A DNA stretch of 64,000 nucleotides, taken from the NCBI GenBank assembly GCA_009193035.1, contig SWDT01000453.1, positions 62,001 to 126,000 of the forward strand, given 5' to 3'. Below are positions 33,560-46,096 of this stretch, one piece after another. The DNA comes from Halicephalobus mephisto (Eukaryota > Nematoda > Chromadorea > Rhabditida > Panagrolaimidae). The position numbers and the translations under genes are program-made. The notes under the pieces are model-generated. The model searched no databases, was not told the DNA's origin, and saw nothing but the letters and a program-made list of their open reading frames with translations. The number at the start of each line of letters is the position of its first letter. The first letter of the stretch is position 1.

Positions 33560-34735
33560 CCAAAATAAACATTTTATAAAATTTTAAAATTATTCAAAAA
33601 AAAATTTTTAATTTAAAAATTTTCTTATTTTTAAAATTTAAAAATTATTTTTATTTTTTTTTTTAATTTAAAAATTATTTTTATTTTTTTTTTAATTTTA
33701 AAATTATTTTATTTTTTTAAATTATTTTTATTTTTAATTTTTTTTAATTTTAAAATTATTTTATTTTTTTTAATTTTAAAATTATTTTATTTTTTTTTAA
33801 TTTTAAAATTATTTTATTTTTTAAAATTATTTTTATTTTTAATTTTTTTTAATTTTAAAATTATTTTAAAAATGAAAATTTTTCCGAAATTGTCGACATG
33901 AAATTTTAGAAGTTTTTGAAATTTTAGCATTTTTAACGTTAGCTTTGAAGTCATATTTTTTATCAAAAGTCAAAATCGCTATTGTTACGAAATTCTTTCA
34001 AAACGAATTTTTTGAATAATTTTAAAATTTTATTTTTTTAATAATTTTAAAATTTTATTTTTTTAATAATTATTAATTTTTGAAAGCTTGAGAAAATTTC
34101 ATGGGATTCTGGAAGGCTTCAGAAACTTATCCAATCCTGGGAAGTTTCAGAAAATTTGAAAAATTATACGATTTTACAATTTTATAATTTTTTGAACATT
34201 CCAGAAGCCTAGGGATTGTAAATTTTTTAAACCCTTTTTAGAATTTCCTAAAACTTCCAGAAGCTTTCTAGAGATTCTAAAACTTTTCAGAAGCTTACTA
34301 CAGAATCTAAAACCTTCCAAACGCTTTCTACAGAATCTAAAATTTTCCAAAAACTTTTACAAAATCCTAAAACCTCCCAGAAGCTTTCTAAAGATTCTAA
34401 AAATCTCCAAAAACTTTTGCAAAATCCTAAAAAAATCTCCAAACTCTTCTACAAAATCCTAAGCACTTCCAGAAATTTTCTAAAGATTCTTAAAACCTCC
34501 AAAATCCTCAAAATTCCAATTTAAAAAAATAAAAAACATTAAAATTCTATTTAGAACTTTTTAACCCTTAGTTTCCAAAATTCAGAATCTAAAAAATCTC
34601 CAAAAAAACAAATCTCATGAGAATCCACAAAATTCCAACTTTTCCCGGAAAATTTCCCATTGTTAAAAAAATCAAAAAAAACTAAAAATTCGACAAAACA
34701 AAAAAAAACGACAAAGAACATGAAAAAAAAATTGG
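33560..34735. other. Low-complexity and weakly repeated intergenic DNA
   Basis: 33560-33880 is A/T-only. 34080-34600 holds many short variants of CTAAAACCTCCAGAAGCTTT without regular spacing. No gene or RNA is visible. Confidence 0.6.
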
Positions 34736-35015
34736 TTATTTCTTCTGATTCTTCTTTTGAAAGCAGTCAAGCAGACTATGCTTCTTCTTTATCCAGAAAC
34801 TGAATTCGGAAGCTCTGTCTTCAAACACCAAAAGTGGCTTGCTGCCCCGAGCGACGCGCACATGTCTGACTAAGCCCATGCCAAGAGGGGACAGCGTTCC
34901 AAGCCGACGCACATGCCAAATCGATAGGCCATCGGGCCGTCTTTTAAAAGCCCCCTACGGCATGTAAACTCTTGAAGCCGTATTCAAGATTGGCCTCCTT
35001 CTAAGACCAATTTTT
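34735..35015. other. GC-rich non-coding island downstream of rbx-1
   Basis: About 280 bp near 50% GC in AT-rich surroundings, with GAGCGACGCGCACATG and CCGACGCACATGCC as partial internal repeats. No frame is open for more than about 40 codons, and there is no A/B box of the kind in the two SINE-like elements. It could be a mobile-element fragment or an ncRNA; not recognised. Confidence 0.3.
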
Positions 35016-35148
35016 TTTCATTATTCAAAACGGGAAATATGGTCTTTTTAAAACATCATTTTCGTTTTTTAAATTTCATCAAACAGTTTCAAAAAGTCAA
35101 AAATAAAGGCCCGTTAGTCAATATTCAGATTCATACACTGGAAACAAG

Positions 35149-36289
<1,141 letters not shown>

Positions 36290-37883
36290 GACGTATGATA
36301 TCTAAAAACCCCTTATAAACCTCTATAATCAAAAATCTACAAAGACAAAATATCACGAATCACGATATATCGAGAAAAATAAAAATTAAAAAATCAAAAA
36401 AAAATAAAAATTTATATTACGAAATATCTTATTTAGATCGTTCAAAATTTGTGAAATTAGCATAAATTCAGGTTATTATTATAGTAGATACTTTCTCGGA
36501 ATAAATGGAAGTAAAATAAAATAAAATTGATATATGAATAGTTAGTCATCAAAAATTTTGGGTAAAGTAAAACAAGCAAAATTTTTCGTTTTGAGAAAAA
36601 TAAAAGTTTTTAATTTTCTTCTTTAGTTGAATAAAATATTTTTTTTAAATAAACGAATAAATTTAAAATAAAATAAAATTGATATTGAATAATTAGTCAC
36701 CAAATATTTTAAAGCAATCAAAATTTTTCGTTTTGAGAAAAATCAACCACGTAATTTATAATATCCTTGTTCAGAAGATAGTTCTGCCAAGTAGAGACAG
36801 AATAAAGCAAAATTGATATATGAATAATTACCAATCAAAATCGAAAACACGAGACAAAGTGAAAGAACATGCATCTTTCGTGTCGAGAAAAAATCGAAAT
36901 AAGTCCGCGATTTTTTACTTTTTTTATATATAATACCTACAATTTTCATCTCTAGAAAGTAATTGTGACGAAAAAAGTATAAAAAATGAAATCGATATAT
37001 GAAAAGTTAACTGTGAAAAAGGGAAACTTGAGGCGAAACAAAGTGAATTTTTCGTGTCGAGAAAAAATCAGAATAAATTCGAAATTTTTGACTTTTTTAT
37101 ATATTTTTTATTTCCAGAAGTTAACCTCATTAAAGAAGTTTAAATTAAAATAAAATTCATATATGAAAAGTTAACTATGAAGAAAATCGAAAAAATTGAA
37201 GTTTTTCTTCTCGAAAAAAAATCAGAATAAATTCAAAATTTAAAAAATTTTTTTATATTTTTTATTTCCAGAAGTTAAATTCATTAAAGAGATTTAAATT
37301 AAAATAAAATTGATATATGAAAAGTCAACTATGAAGAAAATTGAAATTAAAATCGAAAAAACTGAAGTTTTTTGTTTCGAAAAAAAAATTAGAATAAATT
37401 CAAAATTTTCTACTTTTTTATATATTTTTTATTTTTATAAACGACTTTCTCATTTTATAGATATTGGATGATTATTTACAGTAATAATAGTGACTGAATT
37501 TTTTAACATTACTTTAATGTGAATTTTTTTAAAAACTTCCAAAAAATCACGTAATTTTTTTTCTCATTAAAGTACTTTCGAAATCAATCTTTTTTTTTAC
37601 ATTATATAAATTTCTGCAATTACAACAATAATTTTTAATATTTTTTAAAAATTTAAAAACTTCAAAAAAATCACGTAATCCATAAATTATGGACTTTTTT
37701 ATCTTCTTCCATTTCTTAATCTCCACTTCAGCAACCTAATAACTACCGTATCCACTTGAGTACATCTTCCAAAATCCATTTCACTAAGCACTTCAAAATT
37801 CAAATTTTCAAACAACTTTATAAAAATCATAATCCAAAAAACCAACAACAACAAAAAAATTTGAATAACTTCAAAATCAACAA
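36290..37883. other. Intergenic region rbx-1/PUS7 with a ~125-bp tandem array
   Basis: From 36470 to 37440, AATAAAATTGATATATGAA recurs about seven times with variable spacing (often about 120-150 bp), followed by AAAGTTAACTATGAAGAAAA. The rest is AT-rich. A 68-codon open frame at 36743-36949 (minus) lies within the repeats and is not convincing. Confidence 0.6.
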
Positions 37884-40105
37884 TTATTCAACTTCCACCT
37901 GTTCATTGACCCCATCCCCTGCCTTCAAATGTTCTCCATACAGCTCATGGAGCACAGTCGTCGCATAACCTCCAGGAGGAAGACTGAACCGCAAAAGTAC
38001 CGACTGATATCCTTCTCCAAAGTCCCGTTCTTCTGTCGGCGGCGGATAAAAAACCATTTCTTCATCCGGATCCGCGTGTTGAATCTTCTTAAAACTCATA
38101 TCAGTAGGGAGAATAACCAATTCTCTCTTCGTCATATGGATTCCAAAGTTTCTAAAAACTCAAAATTAAACATTTTTAAAAAATTTTTAAATTTAAAACA
38201 TCTTAAAAAACTTACGTTTGTTTAGATTTGAACGATTTCAAAGTTACTCCATTTTTAGTCAACAGTTCAGAATATATCTCGTAGATTTCTCCAAAGGATT
38301 CATCAATCTCACTACAAGGAAGAGGAATTTCTTTTCCTTTACAGTGATCCATTCCATATTTTTCTTTATAAATCATAGCAAATTCGTTGAATATTTTACT
38401 TTGATAAGCATGGAGATACAAACTTCTGTTCCTCATCGGCAGCTGAAGTAGAGCTAGCAGATACCGATCAGATTTGTCTTCATTTTTACTCAAGGACCGA
38501 ATTAGAATTCCTTCGTTCGAAAACTCCATATGTTTTGGAAATTCTTTCAAAATGTTTCCTGATTTAGAATCGGCATATTTTTTTAATAAATCTTTCATTT
38601 GTTCTAAAATTAAATTTTATTAAAAAATTAAACAAATAAAACTCACGACTGGATACGTTTTCCGGATTAAGCAGGAGATTAACCGCAGATTCGTATTCGT
38701 CCTTCAAAATCAGCAAACCGATGTCGGCAGTGTTGATAGAAAACGATCCAAATCTTTGAGGACCAAACACATTCAAACATCCGTCATTTTTTATTTTTTC
38801 AAACTTTTCTTCATCAACGTCTGCATTTCTAAAAAATTTAACAAAATTATTTATAGAGTAATTTTTTTAAGAATTTCGAAGCAAATTTTTAAAACTTTTT
38901 AATCGAGATTTAAAAGCAAAATTCAGAATTTTGTAATTTTAAAAACAGAATCGGTCAGTGTTAGAGAAATCAAAAATAAACTTTTTACAAACTGGCCTCG
39001 ATGGGAATTTTTATAAATTTTCGAAAATTGATTTAAATAAGAATTCCAAATTTTCAGGACGATTTTGCAATTTTAGAAAATATTCTAAAAGATCTAGAAA
39101 CTTCGAAATCAGGACATATAAAACACAAAACCCTCTATCCAGTCTTGAAGTGGACAGTTGTACATTACAGTACTCATAGCCGTTCGGAAAACTCCAAATC
39201 GTCCTACAGTAACTTCCGAAAACAGATTCCTTCCAGAGCTGTCGAGATTTCCGAACTTTGAATTGATTTAATTTCGGAAATCAACGGCTCTGGTTATTGC
39301 CTCAGTAATTTGGAAAAATTAAAATCAAACCTTAGTAAAATATAAAAAACGTTTCCATCATGTCCGCCGAATCTGACTTGATCGTTCTCGTAGGAAAACT
39401 CGGATAATTCGATATCCAGCTTCGTCAACTTGTCTTGGATATCCCTCAATTTGGAGTCTAGCAACTTGAAGGCGGATATCCGTTGGTAAGTCACGGCTCT
39501 TCTGTCCTTGGATCCGGCGAAATTGAAGCACTTGCTGTTTGTCATTCCTACGGCCCTGGCGATGGCGTTCAAAGCATAGGGTACCTCGTGTCCTGTTTTC
39601 TTCAAAGTAAAGTGGAGGAATTTCCCGAGATCTTTAGGCCACTCTATTCTGCTGTAGAAACCCATATATCGATCGTGGAAACTGAAAACTTACGCGTCTT
39701 TCCTTTTTCTGGAATTGTAACGGCTGACCTCCACGCCGGTGTCCGAGCTGGACGAGACCAGTTCGTTGTCGAAGAACTGTCTGATGAACAGATGCAGGGC
39801 CTTCCGGTGTTCTTTCGTATTTACTTCTTGCTGAAATTTTTCATATATTAAATTTGCATAAAAAACGAAACAACCTTTAAATTAATAACGTAAGTCTTCG
39901 TTTTATAGTCTAAAACGTTCTGAAGTCCTTCCATGTCCTCCGCAGTGACGAAATCCGGCTTTTCTCGGACTGAGAATTCAGGAGCCACAAACGGCTTCAG
40001 ATCGTCCTCATTCCATGTTCCACAGAAGTTCTTCCCTTGCTTCTCCACGACTATGAAATCTGAGCAGAATTTCTTGAAGAAAATTTTGGAGTCTTCCACC
40101 GGCAT
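37884..40105 (-). CDS. PUS7: PUS7, TruD-family RNA pseudouridine synthase
   Basis: Isomerises uridine to pseudouridine in tRNA, U2 snRNA and mRNA. Six exons: 40105-39875, 39830-39694, 39681-39331, 38828-38647, 38603-38216, 38151-37884; 518 aa, shorter than human PUS7 but longer than bacterial TruD. The catalytic block is FAGSKDRRAVTYQ with the nucleophilic Asp at about residue 182. Other family blocks are DFIVVEKQGK near the N-terminus, QRFGSFSINTADIGLLILK (TruD QRFG motif), LPMRNRSLYLHAYQSKIFN and the C-terminal VLLRFSLPPGGYATTVLHEL. TTTTTCCTCAG lies two bases before the ATG, as for a trans-spliced gene. The dehydrogenase gene ends 270 bp upstream on the same strand, so an operon is possible. 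Confidence 0.93.
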
Positions 40106-40375
40106 TTCTGAGGAAAAAGAAAAAAGAAAAAATTGAACAGAACGTACTTTGGCGTTCGGAACAAAAGGCCAAAAAACCGGTAAAGTTTTTATTTGAATTT
40201 TTGTATTATACAATTAATTCAAAAAATATCTCAGCATTGAAAGCACAAAGCTAAGAATGAAGTAATTTTTTTATTAGCTTTTATACAGTATATTTGACTA
40301 GAAAGTAATACTGTGGCACTGAGAACAGAAGGCCAAAAAGGCGCTGAAATTTTTTAAAATTTATCTACAGTACAC

Positions 40376-41602
40376 TTAGTTGGAAGCATAGTAGCTCATT
40401 CCGCCATCCACAGTCCAGCAACTGCCGGTTGTGAATCCGCTTTTTTCGCCGTCGGCCAGAAGCAGATAAACCGGGGTCAGTTCCTTCATTTCGCCGAACC
40501 TCCCGAATACAGTATTCTCCGCGATTAAATCTTCTTTTTTCTTTTTTAATTTTTGTCTTTCATTTTCAGGAAGGGTCTTTGGAATGGCCTTTTCTATCTG
40601 ATTAGTCAAAAAAGGTCCCGGATTCACGTTGTTGATCCTGATCCCGAGCTTCCCCAGCCGCTGGGCGTCGAACTTGATCCAAGTGTCCAAAGCCGACTTG
40701 GCCGCCCCGTACACCGCCCACTGGGGCGTCTCGTAGGGCTTCGAGAAAGACACGATGCTGGAGGTGTTGATGACGTTCCCCCTGGTCTTCTCCAAGTACG
40801 GCAAGGCCAGCTGAGTCAAAAGATAAGGTCTGAAATATCCAACTACCGTAATACTCTAAAATAAAAAGTAGTTTTTCTAAATTTTTAAAATCAAACTTTC
40901 CAAAATTCTTCAAATTTTTCTTAAATTAAAAAATCAAATTTCAAAAATTTTAGAAATCTTTATTTAAATTTTGAAAACTTCAAAAAATCTACAATATTTT
41001 TAAAATTTTAAAAATTTTGAATATTTTTGAAAATTTTAAAAATTTTGAATATTTTTGAAAATTTTTAAATTTTTGAATATTTTTAAAAATTTTTTTAAAT
41101 TTTGAATATTTTTGAAAATTTTAGAAATTTTTGAATATTTTCGAAAATTTCAGAATTTTTTAGAATCCTGAAAAATTTTGAAGAACTTCTATTTGGATTC
41201 TAGAAGTTTTATAAAAAATGAATTTTATTTGTTAAAAACCAACGCATTGAAGTTGATTCCGAGAACGAATTCCAGATTTTCTTCTGAAGTCGGATCGGCG
41301 CCCAACTTGGCTCCGATTCCGGCGTTGTTCACGAGGACGTCGATTTTTCCGAATTTTTCGACGGTTTTTCGGATGATCTGGTTCCGAACCGAGGATTCTT
41401 GAATGTCTCCTTCGATAACGATGAATCTTGAAGGATCTACTCCAGAATCGATCAACAATTTTTTAGTGGATTCGATCCTGACAGAATTGGTTCCATGAAG
41501 GACGATCTTTGCTCCTTCGGTCCCGAAGGCCAGAAGAACGGCTTGTCCGATCCCGGAAGACGATCCGGTCACAATCACGACTTTGTCGTCGAAACGGCCC
41601 AT
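40376..41602 (-). CDS. Short-chain dehydrogenase/reductase (classical SDR)
   Basis: NAD(P)-dependent oxidoreductase of the classical SDR type; the substrate is not predictable. Two exons: 41602-41240 and 40855-40376; 280 aa. Rossmann nucleotide motif TGSSSGIG at 12-19, NNAG at 92-95, catalytic Ser in NTSS (about 153) and YGAAK with Tyr170 and Lys174; PG motif in NNVNPGPF; C-terminal FTTGSCWTVDGGMSYYASN. It resembles the nematode dhs group that starts MGRF-D-KV-IVTGSS. No targeting signal is seen, so it is probably cytosolic. AATAAA near 40270 marks its 3' end, followed by PUS7. Confidence 0.92.
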
Positions 41603-41799
41603 GTTTGAATAAAACCAAAAAATCGATTTTTATGTTTTTCGATAACCAGATTATTTTTAATCTTATCAAAAAAAAATTCCATAATTAAAACTCCAAAATT
41701 TCAACACTTTGAAAATAAAAAAATTTTACAATAACATTTATTTTAAAATTATACAATTTTTAAAATTTGTATTTAAGTAAATTTTATTTTTTTGTTTTT
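41603..41799. other. AT-rich upstream region of the SDR gene
   Basis: Nothing recognised apart from A/T runs. Confidence 0.5.
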
Positions 41800-42125
41800 A
41801 AACGGAGTAATACTTCTTACAGCCAGTGGTTGCAGAATACCACGGATCGGAATTCAGGTTCGAATCCCGGCCGGCCCGAACCCAAGGTCGTAAAGCTACC
41901 CCACCCCTCAGGAGGTTTTGGAGTGAAATCGGGACACATTCAATGTGGAAGACAGAGTAAATCCAAGTGCTGCTAGCCCCAGCGGACCCATAAAGCCCAT
42001 AGTTGACCCTAAGGATCAGTAGCGAGTCCGCCTTCGCCACACCTAGCAGTTTGCCAGAACTTCCGGATATCTGCGGATTTGGAAAGTTCCGTCAACCTCA
42101 ATTACTGGCTTTTTTTATCTTTATC
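41800..42125 (+). mobile_element. SINE-like element with tRNA-type A and B boxes
   Basis: ACAGCCAGTGGTTGCAG (about 41820) resembles an A box, and GGTTCGAATCCCGG (41863-41876) is a near-perfect B box of an internal RNA polymerase III promoter. The T-stem does not pair fully, so this is not a functional tRNA. A GC-rich body follows and ends with TTGGAAAGTTCCGTCAA and TTTTTATCTTTATCTTATC. The tail wording recurs at 53038-53090 (TTGGGAAGTTCCGTCAAATC). It is followed directly by repeat copy B. Confidence 0.6.
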
Positions 42126-42138
42126 TTATCTTTTAATC

Positions 42139-42554
42139 CTTCTTACTACTGATTAGTATTGGGATCTATTGCCCTAAAGTTGGGTAATTAAACCAAAGAA
42201 AGCGATAATTATAAGAATCACAGTAAAGCAAGAAGTAATATATAAAATATAATATATAAGACGTAATATATAATATATAATATATAATATATAATAATAA
42301 AGGCTAAAAAGGGTTAAAACTCTTCCGTAATTAAGCATGTGGTTTGAAAACCACCGTAAGGCTGGCGGGACTTCGCCGAGTGGCCAGCGTATATATAATA
42401 CATAATACATTACGATTCTTTAAAGTCTTATAAAATTACGATAAACGCAAAACACGAATCAGGGACGTTAATAGTGAAATGCAGAAGTCCGCTTGTCTCT
42501 TCCCTTGATGATTTATCTGCCGTTCTCCACTACTGCCATCTTCGATTACGTCGA
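42139..42554 (-). repeat. Dispersed repeat, copy B, containing an SL1-like motif and an insert
   Basis: Inverted copy of 2918-3262. The SL1-like 22-mer is at 42194-42173 (minus; starts GGTTTAATTACCCAA, 19 of 22 matching the remembered SL1). It holds a TA-rich microsatellite (42237-42297) and about 100 bp not in copy A (42298-42400) with GGTTTGAAAACCACC and GACTTCGCCGAGTGGCCAGC. Confidence 0.65.
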
Positions 42555-42699
42555 CAGTTTTTATCGAAATTAAATTTGTTAAATTTAAAAATTTTTAAAT
42601 TTAAATTTTTATTTTTGATTTAAATTTTTTTATTTTTTATTTTTTAATTTAAATTTTTAAATTTTAAATTTCTCAATTTTTATTTTTTTTATTTTTTAG

Positions 42700-42784
42700 G
42701 TCATTCTATGATCTCCGAAAAATGAATTTTGAAAAAGTACATTTACACCGAATTTGGCGGATAACAGATCAGACTGCACTTTAG
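42700..42784 (+). other. Orphan exon-like segment
   Basis: ATTTTTTAG is followed by G and a frame SFYDLRKMNFEKVHLHRIWR then ITDQTAL and TAG. It is isolated in AT-rich DNA with no partner exon seen. It could be the relic of a gene or chance. Confidence 0.2.
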
Positions 42785-43069
42785 AATTTCCTTAAAAAAG
42801 TGATCGATCAAATTCTAAATTTTTTATCATTTTATTTAAAATTAAAAAAATTAATGATTTTTATATAAATTTAAAAACTTTAAATACATAAAATTGAATT
42901 TTGAGTAGTTCGGAAATAGTACGGTAATTCGTCACACTTTATTCTTTATTTAATTTTTCGAGTTTTAAACGAAAAAATGAAACAATGGAAAATCAGTGGA
43001 ACTTTAGTTAGAAATGATCAAAAATCAAACAAAATTTTCAAAGAAAAATAAAAAACTTGATTTCTGATA

Positions 43070-43875
43070 AGTTCCTATGTACACAAAAAGCGTAACTTTC
43101 GATACAGTAATAAATGCAAATCATCACTATTTCATCACAAAAGTCAAATATTCATGAAAAAATGTAACGTTTTTGTCACATTTCGCAATTATTACGAGAC
43201 CAAAAATTATGTTTTTTGTGGAAGAAATTATTTTTGGATAGTGATTTTGACAGCTGTAATGACTTTTGGATAGTGACTAGAAACCTCTGATTTGAACCAA
43301 AAATAGACACTATCCCAAATCTCTGCACGCAAAAAAGTTACTTTTTGTACAGTAACAAATAGGAATCGTCACTATTAAGTTTTAATTTTCGTCACAATTG
43401 TCACGAGACCAAAAACTATGTTTTTTGTGGAAGAAGTTGTTTATGGATAGTGATTTTGACAGCTCCAATGACTTTTGGATAGTGACTAGGAAGTCTTGAT
43501 TTGAGTCAAAAATAGACACTATCCCAAATCTCTGCACGGAAAAAAGTAACTTTTTGTACAGTAACAAATAGGAATCGTCACTATTAAGTTACTATTTTCG
43601 TCACAATTGTTACGAGACCAAAAATTATGTTTTTTGTGGAAGAAGTTGTTTATGGATAGTGACTAGAAACCTCTGATTTGAGCCGAAAATAGACACTATC
43701 CCAAATCTCTGCACGCAAAAAAACGTAACTTTTGATCTAGTGACAAATGCAAATCGCCACCATTTCGTTGAAATTTTCGTCACAAACGTCAAATGTTCAT
43801 GAAAAATGTGACGATTGTGTTCATTTTTGTTACAATTGGAATTCGTTACAGGACCAAAAGTTGTGTTTTTTGTAT
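43070..43875 (-). mobile_element. Element with inverted-repeat ends carrying three internal 209-bp repeats
   Basis: The left end ACACAAAAAGCGTAACTTTC and the right end (AAAAGTTGTGTTTTTTGT) are inverted versions of each other with mismatches. Inside, CTCTGCACGCAAAAAA-type blocks occur at 43321, 43530 and 43707, so the first interval is exactly 209 bp and the next 177 bp (a 32-bp deletion). Each unit has GGATAGTGATTTTGACAGCT and CAAATAGGAATCGTCACTAT. Orientation is opposite to the copies at 60.7 and 63.3 kb. No transposase frame. Confidence 0.75.
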
Positions 43876-43879
43876 CTAC

Positions 43880-44790
43880 TGTTGGATTAGATCACATTTG
43901 ATTATTTAATTTTTTAAATTTAAACCAAAAAAAATAAATTTATTTTTAAATTTTCGTTTCAGAACTTGCTGAAATTTTTAGAAAATTAAAAAATTTTAAA
44001 TTTAAAAAAAAATTTTCGATGATTTTGTACGTATTACTGTAATTACTTATTTTTTTAATTATTTAAAATTTGGATTGGAAAAATACGTTTTTAAACTTCT
44101 GTCATATGACCTGGTTGAAAATGAAGAAAATGGTTCGACAAAAACCGAAAAAATTAATTTACGACCGTTTCCCACGCACTACAGAATTTGATCACACATG
44201 ATTACTGCATATCCAAAAAATTAAAAATTATTAAAAATTAATAAAAAAAAAATAATTAAAAAAATAATTAAAAAAATAATTAAAAATTAATAAAAAAAAA
44301 TTTTAAAAAAATAATTAAAAATTAATAAAAAAATTTAAAAAGTTAATAAAAAAATTATTAAAAATTGAAAAAAAAATTATTAAAAATTAATAAAAAAAAT
44401 TATTAAAAATTAAAAAATTAATTTTTTTTATATTACCGTAATCGATCATATTTTAATGTTTAATTATTTACATATAGTATATATTAAATGTTTATTAATT
44501 TTCTTTTAATTTAATTAATTTTAAAAATGCAACTTTGAAGAAAGTTTAAAAAAAATAAAGTTTTCAAGAAAAATTATGTTTTTAAAAAAATTAAATTTAA
44601 AAAAAATTAAGTTTTTGAAAAAATTAAGTTTTTAAAAAAATTAAGTTTAAAAAAAATAATGTTTTCAAAAAAATAATGTTTTTGAAAAAATTAAGTTTTT
44701 AAAAAAATTAAGTTTTTAAAAAAAATAATGTTTTCAAAAAAATAATGTTTTTGAAAAAATTAAGTTTTTAAAAAAAATTGTTTAAAAAAA
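43880..44790. other. AT-rich low-complexity region
   Basis: 44210-44450 is TTAAAAATTAATAAAAAAA-type sequence. 44520-44790 is a short-period array of AAAAAATTAAGTTTTT and AAAAAATAATGTTTTC. No gene seen. Confidence 0.6.
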
Positions 44791-44795
44791 TTAAG

Positions 44796-44981
44796 TTTTT
44801 CGACATTTTCCCGCGCACTTGGGCGTTGACCGTGTTCAGTTCGGTCCCCGAATCTGAACCGAAAAATGAAAGATCACTTCAACTTTCGTCAGACGACGCC
44901 ACTGATGATGCAGAAAAATATTATCGAAAAGAAACTTCCGAAAAAATTATTGCTGATCTTCTGACGAAATACAGTAAATAG
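44796..44981 (+). other. Orphan terminal exon of an unrecognised gene
   Basis: A clearly GC-richer, protein-like frame of 61 codons without any ATG. It follows an AAATTAAG acceptor-like site and ends DAEKYYRKETSEKIIADLLT then KYSK and TAG. It reads as the last coding exon of a plus-strand gene, with an acidic Ser/Asp-rich part followed by a basic amphipathic helix. I could not find the upstream exons in the 2 kb of simple sequence before it. A short secreted peptide precursor is one possibility, but this is not supported by a visible signal sequence. Confidence 0.4.
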
Positions 44982-44989
44982 TCAAATTT

Positions 44990-45955
44990 AATTGTTTTTT
45001 AAAAAAATAAAATTAAAAATAAAGAAATTTTTAAAAAAAGAAAAAAAGTAAAAATTAAAAAAAAATGAATTTTTAAATTTGAAAAAAAATAAAAATAAAA
45101 TTTTAAAATAAAGAAATTTAAAAAAGTAAAAAAGTAAAAATTTAAAAAAAAATAAAAATAAAATTTTAAAATAAAGAAATTAAAAAAAAAGTAAAAATTA
45201 AAAAAAAAATAAATTTTTAAATTTAAAAAAATGGAAAAAAATAAATTTTTAAATTTGAAAAAAAATAAAAATGAAATTTAAAAAAAAAAGAAATTTAAAA
45301 AAATGAATTTTTGAAAATTTTAAAAAATATTACAGTAATGAAGCAGATTTGAATACTTGTTTACTTGTTGGAATTAAATTGACGAAATGAGTGATTGCTG
45401 AATTTTCGTCATGAGATTTGAATCAAAAAATTGAAAACATTTCCGGAAAAAATATTTTCGATAATTTTACACATACTACAGTAACTAATCGTATATAAAT
45501 GATTTTTAATCATCTAACTTTAGAATGAATAATTTTTAAATTTTCATTTTCAAATTCAAAATTAAAAAAAAATTATTTTTAAAAATATTTTTAAAAAAAT
45601 TTTTTAAAATTTATTTTTAATTATTTTTAACTACCTAAATATAATATAAATAATTTTTAAATTTTCGTTTTAGGACCTAAACTGAAAATTAAAAAAAAAA
45701 TTTTTTTTTATTTTTTAAAATTCATTTTTAAATATTTTTAATTTTTTGAAAAATAAATTTTTTAAAATTCATTTTTAATTATTTTTAATTTTTTAAAATT
45801 CACTTTTAATTATTTTTAATTTTTTAATATTCATTTTTAATTATTTTTAATTTTTTAAAATTGATTTTTAATTATTTTTAAATTTTTAAAATTCATTTTT
45901 AATTATTTTTAAATTTTTGAAAAATAAATTTTTCAAATGTTTGATATTTTTACAA
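44990..45955. repeat. Low-complexity A/T tract
   Basis: AAAAATAAAATTTTAAAATAAAG-type runs to 45320, then TTTTTAATTATTTTTAATTT runs to 45920. A short unique stretch at 45320-45530 has no feature. Confidence 0.8.
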
Positions 45956-46096
45956 TGTACTGTAAGAGTCCAACTACGTTTTAGAATGTTTATGGTTCTG
46001 TTAAATACTGTAATTACAGCAAATCATCTGATCCCTGTGAAAAATATAAGAGTGGAATTTTTTCTTTGGAAGAAGAGTCGATTTTTGTTTTTGAGA

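Noticed and set aside
36743..36949. 68-codon frame with a signal-like hydrophobic part, minus strand
   Set aside because: Lies across the ATAAAATTGATATATG tandem repeats; the hydrophobic part is a by-product of AT-rich sequence.
41820..41890. Functional tRNA gene at the B box GGTTCGAATCC
   Set aside because: T-stem and acceptor stem do not pair; followed by a SINE-like body.
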